Part shown: piece by piece, positions 17,301 through 29,100 of the stretch | Position numbering within the stretch: position 1 is the stretch's first letter | How the letters are laid out: every line of letters starts with the position of its first letter | Origin: Verrucomicrobiia bacterium | GTDB lineage: Bacteria; Verrucomicrobiota; Verrucomicrobiia; Limisphaerales; JADLHS01 | Assembly (NCBI GenBank): GCA_011525685.1 | Contig: WYBW01000022.1 | Location: 310,001 to 374,000, forward strand | Reading direction: 5' to 3' | Length of the DNA: 64,000 nt | Position numbers and translations under genes: made by a program | Notes under the pieces: model-generated | The model's input: the letters and a program-made list of their open reading frames with translations, nothing else | What the model was told of the DNA's origin: nothing | Database searches by the model: none

Positions 17301-18269
17301 ATGAAGACCAAGTTCCTGTACTTTGCCATGGCTTCGTGTTGCCTGGTCACCGCTTGCAACCGCTCGCCGTCCACGCAACCCGCTCAGGACTCGCCGTTAG
17401 GGCCGGACGTGCTGGCCCGCGTCGAAGGACACGCCATTCGGGTGGCCGACTTCGAAGCGGAACTGGCCCGTCGCGCCCGCGCGAGCGAAATGGCCCGCGC
17501 GGAAACTCGGGAAGCGGTCCTGCGCCAGATGGTGAATTTGGAGGCCACGTACCTCCGGGCCAAGGAAGCCGGGTTCGATCAACGACCCGAGATCGTGCGG
17601 CAGATCAAGAACTTCATCGCGGACCGGTTTCTCGAGCAACAGTTGAAGGCCGAACCCGAATCGCCCGCGGTAACGGATGCCGAGGTCGAAGCGCATTACC
17701 GCCTTCACGCTGATCGCTTCGCCGTCCCGGAACGCGCGAGATTCGCGGTCATTCAATTCAGTGTTTCCCCCAAGGCCACTCCGGAGAAACGAGCGGAGGC
17801 ACTGCAAAGGGCCGAGGCGGTCCTGGCCGAAGTCCGGGTGCTGTACAACTCCGAGCGCACTTTCGGCGCGCTGGCGCAACGTTATTCGGAGGATCAAGCC
17901 ACACGTTACCTCGGCGGCGATGCCGGCTGGTTGTCGCGCGGAGAACAAGGCCGATGGGACAAGGCCGTGACTGAGGCGGCGTTTGCGTTGACAAAACCCG
18001 GCGAACTCGGGCCGGTGATTCAGACTGCAAACGGACTCTGGTTGGTGAAGTTGATCGAAAAGCAGGGCGCCGGTCGTCGCCCGCTGGAGGAAGTGGCCGA
18101 AGGAATCCGCTACCAACTCTCCCTCGCCAAGCGCCATCGGCAACAGGACGAACTTCACGAAGCCATGACCGCCGGGCTGAAGATCGAAATCAACCGGGCA
18201 TTGCTGGAGACAATTTCAATTCCCGCATCCCGACCCCACACCACTCCCCCGCCCTTGCCGGGGAGCTGA
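17301..18269 (+). CDS. Parvulin-type peptidyl-prolyl isomerase lipoprotein (SurA/PpiC-like)
   Basis: The start at 17301 gives MKTKFLYFAMASCCLVTACNRSPS, a lipoprotein signal with LVTAC, so a periplasm-facing lipid-anchored protein of 322 residues. A helical SurA-N-like region follows (about 35-125), then a rotamase domain (about 140-265): VPERARFAVIQFSV, FGALAQRYSEDQATRYLGGDAGWLSRGE, LTKPGELGPVIQTANGLWLVKLIEK. It would assist folding or outer-membrane assembly of exported proteins. It lies 16 bp before a run of three secreted protein genes, the third 3068 residues long; a dedicated chaperone role for them is inference. Confidence 0.87.
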   Translation: MKTKFLYFAMASCCLVTACNRSPSTQPAQDSPLGPDVLARVEGHAIRVADFEAELARRARASEMARAETREAVLRQMVNLEATYLRAKEAGFDQRPEIVRQIKNFIADRFLEQQLKAEPESPAVTDAEVEAHYRLHADRFAVPERARFAVIQFSVSPKATPEKRAEALQRAEAVLAEVRVLYNSERTFGALAQRYSEDQATRYLGGDAGWLSRGEQGRWDKAVTEAAFALTKPGELGPVIQTANGLWLVKLIEKQGAGRRPLEEVAEGIRYQLSLAKRHRQQDELHEAMTAGLKIEINRALLETISIPASRPHTTPPPLPGS

Positions 18270-18285
18270 TCAGGAACATTCTGTT

Positions 18286-20058
18286 ATGAAGCGAGCAAAT
18301 ACAATCCGCGTCCCCGGCGTCATCGCGTTTGCGCTGTTCGTGCTGACGGCCTCTGCCCCGGCCCAAGCCATCACGCAGACGATCACCTTGCAGCCCGGCT
18401 GGAACGCCGTCTGGCTGGAGGTTCAACCCACAAACAACTCGGCGTCAGCCGTGTTCGGCAACCTTCCGGTGGCGAGCGTTTGGTCGCGTGCGGAACGCAT
18501 TTCCTCGGTGGACTTCATCCAAAATCCATCCGAAGCCACGTTCAACGAGAGCGGCTGGCTGGCCTGGTTGCCGTCCTGGCGGACGGAATCGTTTTTGAAC
18601 AACTTGTTCGCCGTTTTTGCGAACCGCGCTTACCTGCTGCGCTGCACCAACACCACGCCAGTAGTTTGGAACATCACGGGAAGGCCATCACTGCGGCAAC
18701 CCTCCTGGGTGCCGGACGCCTTCAATTTGCGCGGCGCGCCGGTTGATCCGGCGGCGCCGCCGACATTCTTGAATTTCTTCCGTCATTCGCCCGCGCATTA
18801 CAACCCGGGGAGCAGCCAGTTGCAAAAGATTTACCGGCTCAACAGCACCAGTGGACAGTGGCAACTGGTCGCGCCGACGGACGCGTTGCAAAGCGGCGCG
18901 GCGTATTGGGTGTACAGCCAGGGCGCTTCGGAGTTTCTCGCACCGCTCACCGCCCAGGTGGAAATCGGCGATGGTCTGGAGTTCGGCGATTCAGTGACCG
19001 AACTCCGTCTCCGGCTCAGGAACGTCACTCCTTCAACCGCAAATGCCCTCGTTCGCGAACTCAACACTCCGGCCAGCATCCTGTCGCATTATCAGTTCAG
19101 TCCCACGCTTGGAGTTCAGTGGGCCGCCTTGCCCAATCCACTGGCGGTGGCGGTCGCGAGCGGAGTGGATACCCGGCTTCGCCTGGCCGCGCGGCGACAG
19201 GACCTCAGCGGAAATTCTTATGCGTCGGTTGTGGAAATTCGCGATGGTGCCGGCACGAGATTGCTGCTGCCGGTTTCCGTGGAGAAATTCACCGACGTTG
19301 CCGGCGCCGGCGAGGTTGCGGGCGCCGGCGGCGCCGAACCACTCGCCGGATTGTGGGTGGGCACCGCCACGATCAACGCCGTCTCTGAGGCGCACTCGGC
19401 CAATCCCACCAATCCGACTCCGACGAAGTCCGAGTTGAACCTTCGCCTCCTGCTGCACGTGGACGCCAGCGGTCAGACGCGCTTGCTCAAGGAAGTCATC
19501 CAGATGTGGCGCAACGGCACGTTCACCAACGACAGCAGCGGCAACCGCGTCGTGGACAAACCGGGCGAATACGTCCTGCTCACGGACGATACGCTAATCC
19601 AGATGTTCAGCGGCGCAACGCTGCGGGACGGCGAGTCAGTGGGCCGGCGGGTGAGCACGATTGGCTACGACTTTCCCAGCAGCCCGACGAACAACTTCCT
19701 GAACCTGGCCGGCGCGTTTGCCATTGGCCAAAGCCTCACTGCCACCCTGACCCTGCCGCACGATCATCCAACCAATCCGTTCAAGCACAAGTATCATCCC
19801 GACCACGACAACCTGAACGCGCGTTTCGATGGACCGGCGGTCGAGAGCTACACGACCTCACGGCAGATTGAACTCTCCTTTGCCAGTTCGCCACCCGCTG
19901 GCAGCCCATCGGTGCCGGATTTTGGTTACAATGAAATGGGGGGAGCTTACCGCGAGCGCATCACGGGCATTCACAAGAACCCCATTCACCTGCGCGGCAC
20001 GTTCCGGCTTTCGCGCGTCTCGCAAATTGCGGAGTTGAATCCCAGCCCGACACCCTGA
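18286..20058 (+). CDS. Secreted protein of unknown function (first of the surface trio)
   Basis: A 590-residue exported protein with signal peptide MKRANTIRVPGVIAFALFVL...APAQA (about 29 residues). The mature N-terminus reads ITQTITLQPGWNAVWLEVQP, a motif that begins a beta-rich domain. Later parts are Thr/Asn/Ser-rich strands, with a Gly/Ala-rich linker near residue 340 (AGAGEVAGAGGAEPLAGLW) and a second beta domain with LPHDHPTNPFKHKYHPDHDNLNARF, a His/Asp cluster that could bind metal. No enzyme motif is recognised. It is 47 bp before the giant gene and probably co-transcribed with it. Confidence 0.82.
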   Translation: MKRANTIRVPGVIAFALFVLTASAPAQAITQTITLQPGWNAVWLEVQPTNNSASAVFGNLPVASVWSRAERISSVDFIQNPSEATFNESGWLAWLPSWRTESFLNNLFAVFANRAYLLRCTNTTPVVWNITGRPSLRQPSWVPDAFNLRGAPVDPAAPPTFLNFFRHSPAHYNPGSSQLQKIYRLNSTSGQWQLVAPTDALQSGAAYWVYSQGASEFLAPLTAQVEIGDGLEFGDSVTELRLRLRNVTPSTANALVRELNTPASILSHYQFSPTLGVQWAALPNPLAVAVASGVDTRLRLAARRQDLSGNSYASVVEIRDGAGTRLLLPVSVEKFTDVAGAGEVAGAGGAEPLAGLWVGTATINAVSEAHSANPTNPTPTKSELNLRLLLHVDASGQTRLLKEVIQMWRNGTFTNDSSGNRVVDKPGEYVLLTDDTLIQMFSGATLRDGESVGRRVSTIGYDFPSSPTNNFLNLAGAFAIGQSLTATLTLPHDHPTNPFKHKYHPDHDNLNARFDGPAVESYTTSRQIELSFASSPPAGSPSVPDFGYNEMGGAYRERITGIHKNPIHLRGTFRLSRVSQIAELNPSPTP

Positions 20059-20105
20059 GGCGTCTTGCGTGAAGCGTAAAACATGACATGTGATGGTTTG
20101 AAGGC

Positions 20106-23100
20106 ATGAAAACGAAACGATCCAACTCACCACTGACGCACTTCTCACTTCACGCTTCACTGATTTCAGGGATCTTGGCGAGTGGGTTGCTTTTTGTGAC
20201 TCACGCACGGGCCGCTGATTATTCCGGCCGAATCACCGATGGCGGGGCAGGCGTCGGTGGCTTGCGGGTCAACTGGAGTTACACGGGACCATTGGGCGCC
20301 ACCGGAAGCGGTGCCGCTCCGCCCTCCAGCTCTAATGGAGATTGGGCCAGTACCGGATGGGGGCTGGGCACTTCCATCCGCTTCACCCCCTCACAGTCTG
20401 GATACAGCTTTTCGCCCCCTCACTACGACGTGAACACAGGCCCTCTTGGGACGGCCAGCCGAAGCGACCTCAACTTCGTCCGGTCGTCCTCCATCTCAGG
20501 CTCGGTGCGACTGGCAAATGGAACGGGCGTTGACGGCGTTACCGTCAGCCGCGGTGCGGGTGCGACAACCACCGCAGCCAATGGAAACTACACCTTCTCC
20601 GGGTTAAGCCAGGGAACCTATACGATCACGCCCAGCCGGCAGGGATATGTATTTCGGCCCACGAATCTGTTGGTGACGGTTGGGCCTGGCAAATCCGGCC
20701 AGAATTTCACGGTCGCGGTACCCGTTGCGACAACACTTGCAGCTTCAAACGTAGTGTTCGGCGGCGCCAGATTGAATGGCTCCATCGTTGGCGAGGGGAC
20801 TTTGGAATCCCGGGTCTGGTTTGAATACGGCACCGGCGGCAGTTTCACAGTGTCAACGCCACAGCAAGTTCTGGCGACCAACATCAATGTCGTAACGGTC
20901 AGCGGGCTGGTGACTAATCTCGCAGGCGGCTTTAACTACAACTACCGCTGCGTGGCGGCCAACGACAACGGAACCAACTACGGGGCCACCGTGGCGTTTC
21001 GGATGCCGTTTCCGGCGGCCGGCAACGCCGTGAGTTTCAATGGGGTGAACGCCCACGTTCAGGTCGGAGCCAGTCCAGTCTTGAAGGTAACCACGCACTT
21101 CACCCTCGAAGCATGGATTCAAGCCACGGGCCCGGGTAATGGCAGCGGCGGGGCTGGTGGAGTCATCGCCGGGCGGGAAGGCGAGTATTTGTTGGCACGG
21201 TACGCAGACGGGACGATTCGTTACGCCCTTTCGAATACGCCGCCACCCGGCTGGGGCTACGTGAACACGGGCGTGATTGTGCCGCTGAATGAATGGACAC
21301 ACGTAGCCTTTACCTACAACGCAGTTGCCGACACCAACCGGGTGCGGATTTATACAAATGGCGTCCTCGCCTTTTCCGCTCAAAGTTCGGGAACCATCGG
21401 CGACTTTTATCCGACTCAAAACGACTTTCGCATCGGCGGTCGCCAGGCCACCACACAGTTCTTTGAGGGACAGGTGGATGAAGTGCGGGTCTGGAATGTG
21501 ACGCGCGGCGATGCCGAAATTCAAAGCAACTTCCAGCGGCGATTGGCGGGAACAGAGCCGGGATTGGTTGCTTGCTTCAAGTTCGATGAAGGCATGGGCA
21601 CCACGACGGCCGACAGCGGGCCAAATGGAATGGTTGGCAACCTGATCGGTGGCGCGACCTTCGTGGTTTCCGGCGCCCTGATTCGCGACCCCATCGTCAC
21701 GACCTTGCCCGCCACACCGGTACTGGCCACTACTGCTACACTGCGCGGCACGGTCAATCCGTCCGGGGAGGCCACGAGCTACTTCTTCGAGTACGGACCG
21801 TCACTCACTTTTGGTAGGGCCACCGCGCCGCACAATATCCCCGGTACCGGTCTCGCTGCCGTACCCGTCAGCGCCCTCGTCACCAACCTTGACCCTGGCA
21901 CGACCTACTTCTTCAGGCTGGTTGCCAACAATGCGTTTGGCACCACCACCGGCGTGAGCGAGACGTTCAACACGCTCGTCCTCGGCTACGGCTGGCCGGT
22001 TTCCACCAAGGTCACCGATGGCAGTGCCCGCTCGCCCAAACACGTCGTGGACGCCGATGGGAACGCGTATGTCGCAGGGCAATTCACCGGCACTGCATCC
22101 TTGGGGACGACTCTGAATCCGACCGGCGGCGGCGGGACGAACGCCTTTATTGCGAAGCTTGCGCGCGGCGCGGACTGGATGTGGGCGACGAATGTTCCCC
22201 TGAGCGTGGGGGGAAGTCTGCGCATCAACGCGCTGGCTCTGGATGTGTCGCGCAATGTCTATGTGGCCGGCGAATTCAGCGGGACGGCAACATTTGGCAG
22301 CAATGTTCTCAATTCGGCCGGCGGCAACGACATCTTCGTGGCCAAGTTGCACTTTGCGGGGACGAACTGGCTATGGGCGAAGTCCGTCGGCAACACGACC
22401 GCGGATGCCGCGAACGCGCTGGCGGTCGGCCCCAGCGGCGACCTCTACGTGGCGGGGCATTTCAGCCGCACGAACACGTTTGGCCCGAGTATCCTCGTTT
22501 CCAGCAACACCACGCCGGATATTTTCGTGGCGCAGATTGACCCGAACGGCAACTGGCTCTGGGCCAGTGCGGCGCGGTCGGCTGGGACAAACACAGCCCG
22601 CGCGCTGGCGGTGGATGCCAGCGGGAACATCTACGTCGCCGGCGAATTTGGCCAGACGGCGGTGTTCGGTGCCACAGCGTTGACCTCCATCGGCGGCCAG
22701 GACTTGTTCGTGGGCAAACTGGATGCGTCCGGAAACTGGCTGCTGGCGCGGCGCGGCGGCGGTACTTCAGGCCATGACGTGGCGACGGCGCTGGCCATTG
22801 ATGCTGCCAACCAGTTGTATCTCCTGGGCCAGATCACCGGAACGGCCGATTACGCCGGTACCGAGAACAATCTCAATCTCGGTGGCGGAGCAAACCTGTT
22901 CGTCGCGAAGCTCAACCCTTCCATCAACGTGTTGTGGTACGCGCAGGGCGGTGCGGGATTTGCGGAGTCCATCGCCTGGGACAGACCACGGGGCACGAAC
23001 AGATCCGGGACCGTTTACATCACCGGTGACTTTCCCTTTGCGACAACGTTCGGGGCGACCTCGCTAAACACCTCCGGCAACAGTGATGTGTTTCTGGCAC

Positions 23101-26100
23101 AACTCGGCGATGATTCCCCAACTTGGAAATGGGCCAGGAAGATCGGTTCCACCGGCAACGAATCGCGCGGCTCGATCACCGTGGACGCGACGGGCAGTGT
23201 CGTCGTTTCCGGCAGTTATCAAAACACGATTGAAGTTGGGCACGTGCTGCTGAGTTCCGCCAATCCGCAGGACATCTTTCTCGCGCGTCTGGATGCGAAC
23301 CAGGTTTACGAGCACAACCATTACGTCATCGGCCAGGCCATCGCGGTGCCGGCAGAGGCGCAGGACCTGGTTCTGGGGGATGGCGCCGCCCTGGGGCAGC
23401 CTTCGATCGTCATCCTGGAGAAGGAGCATGTTGACAGCGACGCCCTGAATTCCTTCGCGTGGAGTGCGGCGGAAAAGAAACTCTACCCGCTGCGACCGGT
23501 GACGGCCATCATCCGGTGGCCCCTGACCGGAGACGGCACCAACGCCACGCTGGTCGCGCCGGTCGTGGGGCGAATGGCGTTTCCGCAACAGCCGCGAATT
23601 CACGTCGCCACGACGCCCGTGGAATTGGAGCCAGCCGTTGCGGGCTTTCCTCTGAAGTTTATTAACATCGCGTTCAGCACGGCACCGGGCGCCAGCGTGG
23701 ACGCCAGCAGCAGGCAATTCACCGCCCTTCAACCGGGCTGGACGGTGCTGATGTTCGTGGATTCAGGAGGCGAGCTGCCGGATCCGGAGATTCATCCCAC
23801 CAGGTTTGAGGTCGTGCGCACGGTCACCTGGAACGATTCAGCGCACCTGGTGGACAACCAACCCGCGATGATCGGCATTGCGCTGCAGAACCTTCAGCAT
23901 ACTGACGCCACCGGCAAGAACGGCTATGTGTACTTCGAGAAATCATTCTACGATGGTGTGGGTGAAGACCGCGCACACGACCGCGCGACGCGCACAGGGC
24001 CGATCATCCCCGTGAACAGGGACACGCCGGCCGCGGACGACGACTTTGTCGTGGTCTGGTATCGCACCAATCCGGCCACGGGGATCGCGTGGGCTTCGTC
24101 GCCGGTGCGCTACTTGGCGCAGTGGCCGGGCGACGCCGAGGAACTGGTACTGGCCAGCGGCATCGGTTCGGGCGCGCTGGGTCCGGCGCATTATCCCTCC
24201 AAACGCGTTTATCGGCAGCACGACAAGACATTGGCCGGCTACAACCCGAATGAGGAGCACGCGCTGCTCTTCGGCGACGTTCTGTACGCCTTGCGGAATG
24301 ACCTGAATGCCGTCATCAACGCTTCCGAAGCGTTCACCCTGCTCAAATATCAGGACCCCATGACGATGAACTGGGCCATGAAGGTGTATCGCGTCGTCAG
24401 CACCAACGCAGATTACTCCTTCGTTTATACCGGCGAGGCTGGCGCGATGCTGTCGTTGCCCGCGCCGTTGAGTCTTCTCAGCCTTTGCGGTTTGTCCAAT
24501 CGCGTCGTGAGCGGACCAGGCTTTCAGGATCATCTGGGGCAACTCCACGCGCGCGCGGCTGGACCGGGCACTTCCGGCGCGAACGTCGTCGCCCGGTATT
24601 TCTACCCGCTTCAGCCGGACTTCTTTTACGACCTCGACGGCAACGGTCAGGCCGACGCCCCGGTTGGGACGTGCGTTCCCTGGCTGGACCGGCGTCCCGG
24701 AGGCGTGCCCGGTGTGCCGCGCGATGTCACCTACGCCATCAGTTGGCCGGACGACGTGCCCACCTTGCAGATCGGTGAGACACTGCTGGGCGCAAAGTTC
24801 GGCCTGCCGGACCTCCGCAATTTCGCCAGCGCCACCGTCGTCTTTGACGAAGGAAATCCCCAGGATACAAATGCCCTTAATTCGCTGGTGCGGTTGTTCG
24901 ATCCGCTCAGTGAACGCACGGTGCAAATGCCGGCGAACTTCACGTTGCCTGCCGCCATCGCGACGGTGAATGTGGCCGGCCGGCTGGCGTTTTCGGATTT
25001 GCCTTATTCCCTCCGCTCCCGCCTGCGCTATGACAGCTTGGACAAACGCCTGAGCTTCGGCGGTCTGCTGGACGAAAGCTCCGAGTTTGGCGGACCGGAC
25101 AATCCACTGTTGCTCATCAACGTCCTCAGTCCCCGCGAACGCGACCGCATCAAGCAATTGACCAGCAACACGGCGTTTCTGGACGCGGTTGATGACCTTT
25201 ACAACCTGACGCGCAATCCCAATCGCATTGACCGCAACGGCGATGGACAGGCGGACCAGGAATTGTTGATTGGGCTCACGGCGCCAAACCTGAACACGAA
25301 CCTGAACCTCCGCACCGGACCGCTGCAGCCGGAGAAACTGGGAGACATTCCCAAGGCGCTCACCGCCGGCCCTGGCACCGACAGCGGGTTTATCACCATC
25401 GTGGAGAACAACGACCCATCGCTCGCCGGATTGCCGGTGAAGTTGCACGTAATTCGCGTCGAGGACGGCCCTTACCGCGGCGACATCAAGGTGATCAAAT
25501 CCGACAACGTGTTTGACGAAAAACTGACGTTGCGCCACAGCGCCGATTTCGGCGGCGAACCGCAGCGTTTCCAGTTCGAGTGGTATTACAAGCCGGTGGA
25601 ATCCGGCACCGATCCAAGTGTGTTCCCATCTTTACTGCCCGATGGGAACATCGCCAACCTGCAAGGCTGGACTCAATACTCCGCCATTCCACCCGGCCCG
25701 CATGGCGTGAACGACATCACGCTCGGCGACGGCGGCCAATCCAGCCTGCTCGTGCTCGCGGACAATTATTTCATCTGTCGTTTTCGCGGCTACGCCATCA
25801 ACGGCCAGACAAATTGGAGCGACTGGGTGGGCATCATCGGCGGCGGCCAGGCGCAACTGGCCGAAGGGTGGGTCAAGCGCGTGCGCGACGGCTTGAATCC
25901 TTTCGAGGCGCGGTCCGCCGCTTTTCACGAAACTGAAGCGGTCACCTTCGCCAGCATGTTGCAACAGGCCGGACCACGCTACGAAGGCGACATCGCCTTC
26001 AATCCCGGCGGCGGCAACCTCAACAGCATTGGCTTGATCGAGGCTTACGAAACGGTGCTGCGCCGCGCCAGGCGCTTGAGTATCGAAGGCACACCGTCAA

Positions 26101-29100
26101 TCAATTACCAGCCGGCGAACGACGCCCTGCTCCTGGCGGCAGGCTTGATCGCCGACCTTTACTTCCTCCTAGGCAACGAAGCGGTGGCGGATGCCGCCGA
26201 TCCCACCATCGGCTTCCGCACCACTTCGGCCGGTTATGGCACTTTGGCGCCATCCATCTTCACATTCCAGAACCAGCTTGACTCACTGCTCGAAGAGGAA
26301 CTGTGTCTTTTGCGCGGGCGCGATGACCGCTCGGCCACCGTGCGGCTGCCGCCGGTCTATAACCGCCTGTTCTGGAATTTCACACGCGACGAAGGTGAAG
26401 TCGCCTACGCTCAGGCTTACAACATTACCGATCAAAACAGCGACGGGTTCATCAACGCCGATGACGCGCGCATCATGTTTCCGCAGGCGCATGGGGATGC
26501 CTGGGGACATTACCTGACGGCGACGAAAACCTATTACTCGCTGTTACAAAACCCGAACTTTGATTGGATTCCCCGAAGTGAACCCATCTCGCTCGCCGGC
26601 GTTCCGGTGATGGTGGATTACCTCGATGAACGCAAGTTCGCCCGCGCCGCCGCCGCTAAGGCCAAGGTGGGCGCGGAAGTCGTGGACCTGACTTATCGTC
26701 TGGGCTACGTGGATGATCCCAACGGCCAGTATCAAGGTTACAAGGACACGGACACGGGGCGAGCCTGGGGATTGTCCGAGTGGGGGCATCGAGCCGGCTC
26801 GGCCGCGTTCTTCGACTGGGTGGTTGCCAATGCGGTCTTGTTTTCGGTTGATCCCAATCCCACGAATACGGGCATCTCGAAAATTGACCGCACGACTGTG
26901 CCCGAGTTGGGCGAAATCATCTCCGGCTACGACCTCGTGCAAAGCCAGGTGGACAAGGCAAACGCCGGTTTGAACCCGCTAGGACTGGCCAAGAACGTCG
27001 TGCCCTTTGACATTGACCCGGCACAGATTGACTCCGGCAAGACTCACTTCGAGCAGATTTACGACCGCGCCATCGAAGCGGTGAACAACACGGTAACTGT
27101 CTTCAACCACGCCAATCAACTCTCTCAGGCGTTGCGCTCGTTGCAGGACAGCGTCAACGATTTCTCGAAGAACACCGCACAGCAGGAGCGGGACTTGAAG
27201 AATCGGCTGATCGAAGTCTTTGGTTATCCCTACGCCGGAGACATCGGCCCCGGCAGAACTTACCCTTCCGGCTATGACGGTCCGGATCTCTACCACTACA
27301 TGTATGTCAACCCGGTCGAATTCACCGGCGATCCCGAAGCGTTGGTGACGAACACCGTCGTCGGCGGCGGCAGTCAGTTCACCCCCAAGCCGACACCGCT
27401 TAAAGCGTATTTCAAGCCCCTCCGCGAGGGCGTCATTGGCACGCTCGGGTTCTTGTTTCCTGCTGACTTGCCCGTGGGGGTGGCATTGCCGGCCACAAAC
27501 GTTCTCGAAGTGCAATACCCAGTCGCCGCTTCGGATTATTCGTTCGCCGCCCCCGCCAGTTGGGGACGGCGCCGCGCTCCCGGCGAACTGCAAAGTGCGC
27601 TCTCCGATATCCTGCAAGCGGAGACGGCACTGAAACGTGCCCGCGCCGAACATTCCAATCACGTCAAAGAAATGGAGGACAAAACTGAGTTGCTTCAAGC
27701 CAGGTATGATCTCCAAGCCGAGAAGTTGCTGATCAAGCTCGAATCCCGACTCGAACTCATCGCGCTGAAGAAAGTCATCGCGGCCGCCAAGCTCATCAAT
27801 CGAAAGGCGACCGAGGTCGAAAAAAAGAGCGACAAGGTCGTGGATGCCACGGTTGAATCCATGCCCAAATCGGCCGGCACTTCCACCGATGTAACCGCCC
27901 CGCTGCGCGGAGCGGCCAAATTCCTGAACATCGCCAAGAATCTGGTACTCGGTGGCATCAAGTTCGCCGCCGAATCCATTGAAGAATCCACCAAAGAGAA
28001 GCTGGATTTTCTCGAGTACCGCGAAACAGCCAAAATTGATGCCGCCGAATTCCGGGCCGAGATTCAGAAGGAACTCAAGGAGTTGGAAAGGATGCTCCGG
28101 GAGGAACAGGTGAAACGCTTCGAGATGCTCGCGCAGGCGCAGAAGCTCGATCAGGTAGCCGGCGCGTATGAAGCTGCCCTCGCCAAGGGCCTGCGCCTTG
28201 TTGAAGAACGCATCGCCTTCCGCAAAGACACCGCGGCCGAGACGCAAGCCAGTCGGTATCAGGACATGACATTCCGTATCTTCCGGAACGACGCCATCCA
28301 GAAATATCGCGCCCAGTTTGACCTCGCCGCCCGGTATGTCTTCCTTGCCGGCGTTGCCTACGACTTCGAAACGCAATTGCTCGGTGGGCGTACCGGCGCC
28401 GGAAGCGCCTTCCTCACTGACATCGTACGACAGCGCTCGCTCGGAGAGGTGATCAATGGCGTCCCGGTGGCCGGCCGGCACGGGCTTGCCGATCCGCTGG
28501 CACGCCTCAATCAGAACTTCGGCGTACTAAAAGGCCAGCTTGGTTTCAACAATCCGCAAACGGAAACGGGCCGGTTCTCAATGCGTAATGAATTGTTTCG
28601 GCTTCGCAACAGTTCGGACGACGAATGGCGTGCAACCCTGAAGAACATGGTGGTGCCAAACCTCTGGGACATTCCCGAATTCCGCCGCTATTGCCGGCCG
28701 TTCGCCCCGGAATCAGCCGGGCCGCAGCCGGGTCTGGTGATCCGTTTTCCGACCACGATCAATTTTGGATTCAATTATTTCGGCTGGCCCTTGGGCGGGG
28801 GCGACAGCGCGTATGATTCAACCCTGTTCGCCACCAAGGTTCGTTCCGCGGGTATTTGGTTCAGCGATTACAACGGCAGCGGTCTTTCCCTTACCCCACG
28901 CCTCTACCTCGTCCCGGCGGGCGCGGACATCATGCGCTCGCCGTCGGGTAACAATCTCGAAACCCGCGAGTGGCGCGTCGTGGACCAGAAGATCCCCGTG
29001 CCGTTCCCAGTCGGTTTCTCCAGCCTGAACAACGCGGCCTGGATTCCCATGAACGACTCCTTGAGTGACACGTATGCGGATGTCCGGCGCTTCTCCAGCT

